From: Halictus rubicundus | Lineage: Eukaryota > Arthropoda > Insecta > Hymenoptera > Halictidae | Direction of reading: 5' to 3' | DNA length: 64,000 bases | Assembly: GCF_050948215.1 (NCBI RefSeq) | Contig: NW_027488962.1 | Location: 119,970 to 183,969, forward strand | In this document: positions 53,501 through 64,000 of the stretch, in pieces | Position numbering within the stretch: position 1 is the first letter of the stretch | Layout of the letters: each line of letters starts with the position of its first letter | Translations under genes and position numbers: made by a program | The notes under the pieces: model-generated | The model's input: only the letters and a program-made list of their open reading frames with translations | What the model was told of the DNA's origin: nothing | Databases searched by the model: none

Positions 53501-54000
53501 CTAACCTCTAACCTATCCAATCCCCTATCGTATATTCTATCCTATCCTATCCTCTATCCTATCCTATCCTGTATCCTATCCTATCCTCTATCCTATCCTA
53601 TCCTCCATCCTATCCTATTCTCTATCCTATCCTATCCTCTATACTATCCTATCATCTATCCTATCCTATCCGCTATCCTATCCTATCCTCTAACCTATGG
53701 TATCCTCTATCCTATCCTATCCTCTATCCTATCCTATCCTCTATCCTATCCTATCCTCTATCCTATCCTATCCTCTATCCTATCCTATCCTTTTATCCTA
53801 TCCTATCCTGTATCCTATCCTATCCTGTATCCTATCCTATCCACTATCCTATCCTATCCTCTATCCTATCCTATAATCTATCCTATCCTATCCTCTATCC
53901 TATCCTCTCCTCTATCCTATCCTATACTCTATCCTATCCTATCCTCTATCCTATCCTATCCTCTATCCTATCCTATCCTCTATCCTATCCTATCCTACCC
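50600..54000 (+). repeat. Family D array with 2,698-bp and about 1.04-kb units
   Basis: Landmarks recur 2,698 bp apart: GTCTCC (50,655/53,353), CGTATATTC (50,831/53,529), GGTATCC (51,001/53,699), TTTT (51,093/53,791) and CCTACCC (51,296/53,994). A nested period of 1,022-1,039 bp is also present: CCTACCC at 51,296 and 52,318, CTCAATCCTTTCC near 51,432 and 52,471, ATGCTATCC at 51,510 and 52,549. The two values differ by one monomer. Seven-bp monomers (CTCTATCCTCTATCC) are common here. No gene is seen. Confidence 0.88.
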
Positions 54001-57000
54001 TCTATCCTATTCAATCCCTATCGTATCCTCTATCCTATCCTATCATCTATAATATCCTATCCTCTATCCTATCCTATCCTCTATCCTATCCTATCCTCTA
54101 TCCTATCCTATCCTCTATCCTATCCTATCCTCAATCCTTTCCTGTCATCTATCCCATCCTATCCTCTATCCTATCCTATCCTCCATCCTATCCTATTCTC
54201 TATCCTATGCTATCCTCTATCCTATCCTATCCTCTATCCTATCCTATCCTCTATCCTATCCTAACCTATCCTCTATCCTATCCTATCCTATCCTCTATCC
54301 TATCCTATCCTCTATCCTATCCTATCCTCTATCCTATCCTATCCTCCATCCTATCCTATTCTCTATCCTATCCTATCCTCTATCCTATCCTTTCCTCCAT
54401 CCTATCCTATTCTCTATCCTATCCTATCCTCTATCCTATCCTATCCTGTATCCTATCCTATCCTCTATCCTATCCTATCCTATCCTCTATCCTATCCTAT
54501 CCTCTATCCTATCCTATCCTCTATCCTATCCTATCCTCTATCCTATCCTATCCTCTATCCTATCCTATCCTCTATCCTCTATCCTATCCTTTCCTCCATC
54601 CTATCCTATTCTCTATCCTATCCTATCCTCTATCCTATCCTATCCTGTATCCTATCCTATCCTCTATCCTAATCCTATCCTATCCTCTATCCTCTATCCT
54701 ATCTATCCTCTATCCTCTATCCTATCCTATCCTCTATCCTATTCTATCATCTATCCTATCCTATCCTCTATCCTATCCTATCCTCTATCCTATCCTATCC
54801 TCTATCCTATCCTATCCTCTATCCTATCCTATCCTCTATCCTATCCTATCCTCTATCCTATCCTATCCTCTATCCTATCCTATAATCTATCCTATCCTAT
54901 CTCTATCCTATCCTCTCCTCTATCCTATCCTATACTCTATCCTATCCTATCCTCTATCCTATCCTATCCTCTATCCTATCCTATCCTCTATCCTATCCTA
55001 TCCTACCTCTATCCTATTCAATCCCCTATCGTATCCTCTATCCTATCCTATCATCTATAATATCCTATCCTCTATCCTATCCTATCCTCTATCCTATCCT
55101 ATCCTCTATCCTATCCTATCCTCTATCCTATCCTATCCTCTATCCTATCCTATCCTCTATCCTATCCTATCCTCAATCCTTTCCTTCATCTATCCCATCC
55201 TATCCTCTATCCTATCCTATCCTCCATCCTATCCTATTCTCTATCCTTGCTATCCTCTATCCTATCCTATCCTCTATCCTATCCTATCCTCTATCCTATC
55301 CTATCCTATCCTCTATCCTATCCTATCCTATCCTCTATCCTATCCTATCCTCTATCCTATCCTATCCTCTATCCTATCCTATCCTCCATCCTATCCTATC
55401 TCTATCCTATCCTATCCTCTATCCTATCCTTTCCTCCATCCTATCCTATTCCTCTATCCTATCCTATCCTCTATCCTATCCTATCCTTATCCTATCCTAT
55501 CCTCTATCCTATCCTATCCTATCCTCTATCCTATCCTATCCTCTATCCTATCCTATCCTCTATCCTATCCTATCCTCTATCCTATCCTATCCTCTATCCT
55601 ATCCTATCCTCTATCTCTATCCTATCCTTTCCTCCATCCTATCCTATTCTCTATCCTATCCTATCCTCTATCCTATCCTATCCTGTATCCTATCCTATCC
55701 TCTATCCTATCCTATCCTATCCTCTATCCTCTATCCTATCCTATCCTCTATCCTCTATCCTATCCTATCCTCTATCCTATTCTATCCTCTATCCTATCCT
55801 ATCCTCTATCCTATCCTATCCTCTATCCTATCCTATCCTCTATCCTATCCTATCCTCTATCCTATCCTATCCTCTATCCTATCCTATCCTCTATCCTATC
55901 CTATCCTCTATCCTATCCTACCCTCTATCCTATCCTATCCTCTATCCTATCCTATCCTCTATCCTATCCTATCCTATCCTCTATCCTATCCTATCCTCTA
56001 TCCTATCCTATCCTCTATCCTATCCTATCCTCTATCCTATCCTATCCTCTATCCTATCCTATTCTCTATCCTATCCTATCCGCTATCCTATCCTATCCTC
56101 TATCCTATCCTATCCTCTATCCTATCCTATCCTCTATCCTATCCTATCCTCTATCCTATCCTATCTCTATCCTATCCTATCCACTATCCTATCCTATCCT
56201 CTATCCTATCCTATCCTCTATCCTATCCTATCCTCTATCCTCTCCTCTCCTCTATCCTATCCTATCCTCTATCCTATCCTATCCTCTATCCTATCCTATC
56301 CTCTATCCTATCCTCTCCTCTATCCTATCCTATACTCTATCCTATCCTATCCTCTATCCTATCCTATCCTCTATCCTATCCTATCCTCTATCCTATCCTA
56401 TCCTACCTCTATCCTATTCAATCCCTACTATCCTCTATCCTATCCTATCATCTATATTATCCTATCTCTATCCTATCCTATCCTCTATCCTATCCCTATC
56501 CTCTATCCTATCCTATCCTCTATCCTATCCTATCCTCAATCCTTTCCTGTCATCCTATCCTATCCTATCCTCTATCCTATCCTATCCTCCATCCTATCCT
56601 ATTCTCTATCCTATCCTATCCTCTATCCTATCCTATCCTCTATCCTATCCTATCCTCTATCCTATCCTATCCTCTATCCTATCCTATCCTCCCTCTATCC
56701 TATCCTATCCTATCCTCTATCCTATCCTATCCTCTATCCTATCCTATCCTCTATCCTATCCTATCCTCCATCCTATCCTATTCTCTATCCTATCCTATCC
56801 TCTATCCTATCCTTTCCTCCATCCTATCCTATTCTCTATCCTATCCTATCCTCTATCCTATCCTATCCTGTATCCTATCCTATCCTCTATCCTATCCTAT
56901 CCTATCCTCTATCCTATCCTATCCTCTATCCTATCCTATCCTCTACCTATCCTATCCTCTATCCTATCTATCCTCTATCCTTCCTATCCTCTATCCTCTA

Positions 57001-60000
57001 TCCTATCCTATCCACTATCCTATCCTATCCTCTATCCTATCCAATCCCCTATTCTATCCTCCATCCTATCCTATCCTCTATCCAATCCTATCCTCTATCC
57101 TATCCTATCCTCTATCCTATCCTATCCTATACTCTATCCTTTCCTATCCTCTATCCTATCCTATCCTCTATCCTATCCTATCCTATTCTCTATCCTATCC
57201 TATCCTCTATCCTATCCTATCCTCTATCCTATCCTATCCTCTATCTATCCTATCCTATCCTCTATCCTATCCTATCCTCTATCCTATCCTATCCTCTATC
57301 CTATCCTATCCTCCATCCTATCCTATTCTCTATCCTATCCTATCCTCTATCCTATCCTATCCTCTATCCTATCCTATCCTCTATCCTATCCTATCCTATC
57401 CTCTATCCTATCCTATCCTATCCTCTATCCTATCCTATCCTCTATCCTATCCTATCCTCTATCCTATCCTGTCCTCTATCCTATAATATCCTCTATCCTA
57501 TCCTATCCTCTATCCTATCCTATCCTCTATCCTATCCTATCCTCTATCCTATCCTCTATCCTATCCTCTATCCTATCCTATCCTCTATCCTATCCTACAC
57601 TCTATCCTATCCTATCCTCTATCCTATCCTATCCTCTATCCTATCCTATCCTATCCTCTATCCTATCCTATACTCTATCCTATCCTATCCTCTATCCTAT
57701 CCTATCCTCTATCCTATCCTATCCTCTATCCTATCCTATTCTCTATCCTATCCTATCCGCTATCCTATCCTATCCTCTATCCTATCCTATCCTCTATCCT
57801 ATCCTATCCTCTATCCTATCCTATCCTCTATCCTATCCTATTCTCTATCCTATCCTATCCGCTATCCTATCCTATCCTCTATCCTATCCTATCCTCTATC
57901 TCTATCCTATCCTCTATCCTATCCTATCCTCTATCCTATCCTATCCTCTATCCTATCCTATTCTCTATCCTATCCTATCCTCTATCCTATCCTATCCTCT
58001 ATCCTATCCTTCCTCTATCGTCTCCTGTCCTCCTTCCTATCCAATCCCCTATCCTATCCTCTATCGTCTCCTATCCTCTATCCTATCCAATCCCTATCCT
58101 ATCCTCCATCCTATCCTATCCTCTATCCTATCCTATCCTCAATCCTATCCTATCCTCTATCCTATCCTATCCGCTATCCTATCTTCTTCTCTATCCTATC
58201 CTATCCTCTATCCTATCCCATCCTATCCTATCCTCTATCCCATATTATCCTCAATCCTATCCAATCCTATATCCTATCATGTATCCTATCGTCTATCCTA
58301 TCCTATCCTCTATCCTATTCTATCCTATCCTCTATCTTATCCTATCCTCTATCGTATCCTATCCTCTATCCTATCCTATCCTCTATCCTATCCATCCTCT
58401 ATCCTATCCTATCCTCTATCCTATCCTATCCTCTATCCTATCCTATCCTCTATCTTATCCTATCCTCTATCCTATCCCATCCTCTATCCTATCCTATCCT
58501 CTATCCTATCCTATACTCTATCCTATCCTATCCTCTATCCTATCCTATCCTCTATCCTACCCTATCCTACCCTCTATCCTATTCAATCCCTATCGTATCC
58601 TCTATCCTATCCTATCATCTATAATATCCTATCCTCTACCCTATCCTATCCTCTATCCTATCCTATCCTGTATCCTATCCTATCCTCTATCCTATCCTAT
58701 CCTCAATCCTTTCCTGTCATCTATCCTATCCTATCCTCTATCCTATCCTATCCTCCATCCTATCCTATTCTCTATCCTATCCTATCCTCTATCCTATCCT
58801 ATCCTCTATCCTATCCTATCCTCTATCCTATCCTATCTATCCTCTATCCTATCCTATCCTCTATCCTATCCTATCCTCTATCCTATCCTATCCTCCATCC
58901 TATCCTATTCTCTATCCTATCCTATCCTCTATCCTATCCTTTCCTCCATCCCATCCTATCTCTATCCTATCCTATCCTCTATCCTATCCTATCCTGTATC
59001 CTATCCTATCCTCTATCCTATCCTATCCTATCCTCTATCCTATCCTATCCTCTATCCTATCCTATCCTCTATCCTCTATCCTATCCTATCCACTATCCTA
59101 ATCCTATCCTCTATCCTATCCAATCCCCTATCTATCCTCCATCCTATCCTATCCTCTATCCAATCCTATCCTCTATCCTATCCTATCCTCTATCCTATCC
59201 TATCCTCTATCCTATCCTATCCTCTATCCTATCCTATCCTATCCTATCCTATACTCTATCCTTTCCTATCCTCTATCCTATCCTATCCTCTATCCTATCC
59301 TATCCTCTATCCTATCCTATCCTCTATCCTATCCTATCCTCTATCCTATCCTATCCTCTATCCTATCATATCCTATCCTATCCTCTATCCTATCCTATCC
59401 TATATCCTATCCTATCCTCTATCCTATCCTATCCTCTATCCTATCCTATCCTCTATCCTATCCTGTCCTCTATCCTATAATATCATCTATCCTATCCTAT
59501 CCTCAATCCTTTCCTGTCATCTATCCTATCCTATCCTCTATCTTATCCTATCCTCTATCCTATCCTATCCTCTATCCTATCCCAATCCTCTATCCTATCC
59601 TATCCTCTATCCTATCCTATCCTCTATCCTATCCTATCCTCTATCCTATCCTCTATCCTATCCTCCTATCCTATCCAATCCTCTATCCTATCCTATCCTC
59701 TATCCTATCCTATCCTATCTCTATCCTATCCTATACTCTATCCTTCCTATCCTCTATCCTATCCTATCCTCTATCCTATCCTATCCTCTATCCTATCCTA
59801 TCCTCTATCCTATCCTATCCTCTATCCTATCATATCCTATCCTATCCTCTATCCTATCCTATCCTATATCCTATCCTATCCTCTATCCTATCCTATCCTC
59901 TATCCTATCCTATCCTCTATCCTATCCTATCCTCTATCCTATCCTATCCTCTATCCTATCCTATCCTCCATCCTATCCTATTCTCTATCCTATCCTATCC

Positions 60001-63000
60001 TCTATCCTATCCTTTCCTCCATCCCATCCTATCTCTATCCTATCCTATCCTCTATCCTATCCTATCCTGTATCCTATCCTATCCTCTATCCTATCCTATC
60101 CTATCCTCTATCCTATCCTATCCTCTATCCTCTATCCTATCCTATCCACTATCCTATCCTATCCTCTATCCTATCCAATCCCCTATTCTATCCTCCATCC
60201 TATCCTATCCTCTATCCAATCCTATCCTCTATCCTATCCTATCCTCTATCCTATCCTATCCTCTATCCTATCCTATCCTCTATCCTATCCTATCCTATCC
60301 TATCCTATACTCTATCCTTTCCTATCCTCTATCCTATCCTATCCTCTATCCTATCCTATCCTCTATCCTATCCTATCCTCTATCCTATCCTATCCTCTAT
60401 CCTATCCTATCCTCTATCCTATCATATCCTATCCTATCCTCTATCCTATCCTATCCTATATCCTATCCTATCCTCTATCCTATCCTATCCTCTATCCTAT
60501 CCTATCCTCTATCCTATCCTGTCCTCTATCCTATAATATCATCTATCCTATCCTATCCTCAATCCTTTCCTGTCATCTATCCTATCCTATCCTCTATCTT
60601 ATCCTATCCTCTATCCTATCCTATCCTCTATCCTATCCCATCCTCTATCCTATCCTATCCTCTATCCTATCCTATCCTCTATCCTATCCTATCCTCTATC
60701 CTATCCTATCCTCTAACCTATCCTATCCTCTATCCTATCCTATCCTCTATCCTATCCTATCCTCTATCCTATCCTATCCTCTATCCTATCCTATTCTCTA
60801 TCCTATCCTATACTCTATCCTTTCCTATCCTCTATCCTATCCTATCCTCTATCCTATCCTATCCTCTATCCTATCCTATCTCTTCCTATCCTATCCTCTA
60901 TCCTATCATATCCTATCCTATCCTCTATCCTATCCTATCCTATATCCTATCCTATCCTCTATCCTATCCTATCCTCTATCCTATCCTATCCTCTATCCTA
61001 TCCTATCCTCTATCCTATCCTATCCTCTATCCTATCCTATCCTCCATCCTATCCTATTCTCTATCCTATCCTATCCTCTATCCTATCCTTTCCTCCATCC
61101 CATCCTATTCTCTATCCTATCCTATCCTCTATCCTATCCTATCCTGTATCCTATCCTATCCTATTCTCTATCCTATCCTATCCTCTATCCTATCCTATCC
61201 TCTATCCTATCCTATCCTCTATCCTATCCTATCCTATCCTCTATCCTATCCTATCCTCTATCCTATCCTATCCTCTATCCTATCCTATCCTCCATCCTAT
61301 CCTATCTCTATCCTATCCTATCCTCTATCCTATCCTTTCCTCCATCCCATCCTATTCTCTATCCTATCCTATCCTCTATCCTATCCTATCCCTATCCTAT
61401 CCTATCCTCTATCCTATCCTATCTCTATCCTATCCTATCCTCTATCCTATCCTATCCTCTATCCTATCCTATCCTCTATCCTATCCTATCCTCTATCCTC
61501 TATCCTATCCTATCCACTATCCTATCCTATCCTCTATCCTATCCAATCCCCTATTCTATCCTCCATCCTATCCTATCCTCTATCCAATCTATCCTATCCT
61601 CTATCCTATCCTATCCTCTATCCTATCCTATCCTCTATCCTATCCTATCCTCTATCCTATCCTATCCTATCCTATCCTATACTCTATCCTTTCCTATCCT
61701 CTATCCTATCCTATCCTCTATCCTACCTATCCTCTATCCTATCCTATCCTCTATCCTATCCTATCCTCTATCCTATCCTATCCTCTATCCTATCATATCC
61801 TATCCTATCCTCTATCCTATCCTATCCTATATCCTATCCTATCCTCTATCCTATCCTATCCTCTATCCTATCCTATCCTCTATCCTAGCCTGTCCTCTAT
61901 CCTATAATATCATCTATCCTATCCTATCCTCAATCCTTTCCTGTCATCTATCCTATCCTATCCTCTATCTATCCTATCCTCTATCCTATCCTATCCTCTA
62001 TCCTATCCATCCTCTATCCTATCCTATCCTCTATCCTATCCTATCCTCTATCCTATCCTATCCTCTATCCTATCCATCCTCTAACCTATCCTATCCTCTA
62101 TCCTATCCTATCCTCTATCCTATCCTATCCTCTATCCTATCCTATCCTCTATCCTATCCTATTCTCTATCCTATCCTATACTCTATCCTTTCCTATCTCT
62201 ATCCTATCCTATCCTCTATCCTATCCTATCCTCTATCCTATCCTATCCTCTATCCTATCCTATCCTCTATCCTATCATATCCTATCCTATCCTCTATCCT
62301 ATCCTATCCTATATCCTATCTATCCTCTATCCTATCCTATCCTCTATCCTATCCTATCCTCTATCCTATCCTATCCTCTATCCTATCCTATCCTCTATCC
62401 TATCCTATCCTCCATCCTAATCCTATTCTCTATCCTATCCTATCCTCTATCCTATCCTTTCCTCCATCCCATCCTATTCTCTATCCTATCCTATCCTCTA
62501 TCCTACCTATCCTGTATCCTATCCTATCCTCTGATCCTATCCTATCCTATCCTCTATCCTATCCTATCCTCTATCCTATCCTATCCTCTATCCTATCCTA
62601 TCCTCAATCCTCTATCCTATCCTATCCACTATCCTATCCTATCCTCTATCCTATCCAATCCCCTATTCTAGCCTCCATCCTATCTATCCTCTATCCAATC
62701 CTATCCTCTATCCTATCCTATCCTCTATCCTATCCTATCCTCCTATCCTATCCGATCCTCTATCCTATCCTATCCTATCCTATCCTATACTCTATCCTTT
62801 CCTATCCTCTATCCTATCCTATCCTCTATCCTATCCTATCCTCTATCCTATCCTATCCTCTATCCTATCCTATCCTCTATCCTATCATATCCTATCCTAT
62901 CCTCTATCCTATCCTATCCTATATCCTATCCTATCCTCTATCCTATCCTATCCTCTATCCTATCCTATCCTCTATCCTATCCTGTCCTCTATCCTATAAT

Positions 63001-64000
63001 ATCATCTATCCTATCCTATCCTCAATCCTTTCCTGTCATCTATCCTATCCTATCCTCTATCTTATCCTATCCTCTATCCTATCCTATCCTCTATCCTATC
63101 CCATCCTCTATCCTATCCTATCCTCTATCCTATCCTATCCTCTATCCTATCCTATCCTCTATCCTATCCTATCCTCTAACCTATCCTATCCTCTATCCTA
63201 TCCTATCCTCTATCCTATCCCATCCTCTATCCTATCCTATCATCTATCCTATCCTATTCTCTATCCTATCCTATCCTCTATCCTATCCTATCCTCTATCC
63301 TATCCTTTCCTCTATCGTCTCCTGTCTTCCTTCCTATCCAATCCCCTATCCTATCCTCTATCGTCTCCTATCCTCTATCCTATCCAATCCCCTATCCTAT
63401 CCTCCATCCTATCCTATCCTCTATCCTATCCTTTCTCTATCCTATCCTATCCTCTATCCTATCCTATCCTCTATCCTATCCTTTCCTCTATCGTCTCCTG
63501 TCCTCCTCCTATCCAATCCCCTATCCTATCCTCTATCGTCTCCTATCCTCTATCCTATCCATTCCCCTATCCTATCCTCCATCCTTCCTATCCTCTATCC
63601 TATCCGACCTCAATCCTATCCTATCCTCTATCTATCCTATCCGCTATCCTATCTTCTTCTCTATCCTATCCTATCCTCTATCCTATCCCATCCTACCTAT
63701 CCTCTATCCATATTATCCTCAATCAGATCCAATCCTATATCCTATCATGTATCCTATCGTCTATCCTATCCTATCCTCCTATCCTATTCTATCCTATCCT
63801 CTATCTTATCCTATCCTCTATCGTATCCTATCCTCTATCCTATCCTATCCTCTATCCTATCCATCCTCTATCCTATCCTATCCTCTATCCTATCCTATCC
63901 TCTATCCTATCCTATCCTCTATCTTATCCTATCCTCTATCCTATCCCATCCTCTATCCTATCCTATCCTCTATCCTATCCTATACTCTATCCTATCCTAT
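54000..64000 (+). repeat. Family D array with many private small indels
   Basis: The same higher-order units continue. CTCAATCCTTTCC starts near 54,129, 55,171, 58,702, 59,502, 60,558, 61,930 and 63,021. TGTCCTCTATCCTATAATATCATC recurs near 59,464, 60,520, 61,890 and 62,982, and CATCCCATCC near 58,947, 60,021, 61,097, 61,344 and 62,464. Unlike the earlier arrays, monomers are often missing or gaining one to three bases at unique places (for example about 54,017, 54,669, 54,701, 54,900, 55,005, 55,185, 55,247, 55,400, 55,486, 55,614). The longest + frame here (about 54,207-59,480) survives only because every frame is open. No gene is seen. Confidence 0.9.

Larger units (their letters stand above)
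17771..53800 (+). repeat. CCTTTTATCC 18-bp variant monomer, 14 copies
   Basis: The TC of the monomer is replaced by TTT, making an 18-bp unit. TTTT starts at 17,776, 18,066, 18,373, 19,537, 21,398, 24,325, 26,880, 27,653, 28,686, 29,955, 31,277, 32,531, 51,093 and 53,791. The first twelve are in family B and in most of them CCACTATCC precedes the run and CCACTATCC(C)TTCC follows about 50 bp later. The last two, in family D, sit in a different context (TATCCTGTATCC follows), so they are independent or long-diverged. Confidence 0.85.
18707..63510 (+). repeat. GTCTCCTGTCCTCC marker variant, 23 copies
   Basis: A block reading CTATCGTCTCCTGTCCTCC then TTCCTATCCAATCCCC and a second ATCGTCTCC. The first GTCTCC begins at 18,720, 19,901, 21,227, 22,707 (variant CCTGTATTCC), 26,296, 27,380, 28,277, 29,580, 30,579, 30,977, 31,833, 32,231, 41,227, 42,023, 43,509, 44,636, 45,056, 49,645, 50,655, 53,353, 58,020, 63,317 (variant CCTGTCTTCC) and 63,493. 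It never occurs before 17 kb or in the inverted block. Repeated spacings (398 twice, 1,254 twice, 2,698) reveal segmental duplications. It is the clearest higher-order landmark of the right-hand 46 kb. Confidence 0.9.
22855..63770 (+). repeat. Second marker block (CATATTATCC ... CATGTATCC), 5 copies
   Basis: TATCCGCTATCC, a CTTCTCTATCC, CCCATATTATCCTCAATCC and ATCATGTATCC occur in this order. The ATG of CATGTATCC is at 22,967, 26,556, 29,767, 58,279 and 63,747. It follows the GTCTCC marker by 260, 260, 187, 259 and 254 bp, so the two markers travel as one cassette. The 187-bp case (29.6 kb) has lost internal monomers. The last two are about 30 kb from the others with the same order kept. Confidence 0.85.

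Noticed and set aside
21754..59480. + strand open frames of about 600-1,757 codons (21.8, 23.0, 26.6, 32.4, 37.8, 40.5, 51.5, 54.2, 55.2 kb)
   Set aside because: Same reason: overlapping frames on one strand read the same I/L/P/S/Y cycle. In the 54-59 kb case the frame even survives many small indels, which only a frame-neutral repeat could do.
1..64000. Structural repeat protein (silk-like, antifreeze-like or proline-rich)
   Set aside because: A real repeat-protein gene keeps a unit divisible by three and synonymous variation. Here the 17-bp unit is not, whole-pentamer length changes break the frame freely, and substitutions are not biased to third positions.
1..64000. Telomere array
   Set aside because: GGATA units resemble TTAGG-type repeats superficially, but the 17-bp monomer, internal inversion, higher-order duplications and high variant load do not fit telomerase-made repeats.
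1..64000. Human-type satellite III (GGAAT)
   Set aside because: The pentamer here is GGATA with a regular AG interruption every 17 bp, a different sequence and period.
1..64000. CRISPR array
   Set aside because: There are no unique spacers; repeat and intervening sequence are the same motif.
1..64000. GATA-factor binding platform
   Set aside because: GATA is present in every pentamer, but mostly as GGATAG rather than WGATAR. The preferred form appears only in rare variants such as TTTGATAGG, so the evidence is too weak.

Overview
The whole 64 kb window is tandemly repeated satellite DNA. I see no gene of any kind: no splice-like exon pattern, tRNA, rRNA, transposon or CRISPR array. The repeat is a 17-bp monomer, TATCCTATCCTATCCTC, that is (TATCC)3 plus TC. 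Sister monomers have one, two or four pentamers (7, 12 and 22 bp), and point variants are scattered throughout. The consensus has 7 T, 7 C, 3 A and no G on its pyrimidine-rich strand, so almost every G on that strand marks a variant. An array this long, built into higher-order repeats and with internal orientation switches, points to eukaryotic heterochromatin (pericentromeric, subtelomeric or similar). The sequence does not let me name the organism.

Layout. 1-3,000: homogeneous array, pyrimidine-rich on the + strand (family A). 3,000-5,710: the same repeat in a strongly decayed state. About 5,692-5,721: orientation switch. 5,722-6,120: decayed repeat, now purine-rich on the + strand. 6,120-16,971: homogeneous array in inverted orientation with family-A variants. 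16,972-16,981: second orientation switch. 16,982-33,500: family B, marked by GTCTCCTGTCCTCC, a CCTTTTATCC variant and CCACTATCCCTTCC. 33,511-34,956: a near-identical island of family A, a copy of 2,205-3,650. 34,957-50,600: family C, rich in TATCCGC, CAATCTCC and ATTCCATAATATCC variants. 50,600-64,000: family D with about 1-kb higher-order units; from about 54,000 on it carries many private small indels.

Long open frames exist only because the pyrimidine strand has no stop codons in any frame. Since 17 is not a multiple of 3, all three frames read the same 17-residue cycle (YPILSSILSYPLSYPIL). I treat none of them as a gene. What is of interest here is the array architecture: fold-back orientation switches, nested kilobase-scale duplications, a duplication shared across 31.3 kb, family-specific variant markers, and the two-strand G-rich/C-rich asymmetry that could form unusual DNA structures.
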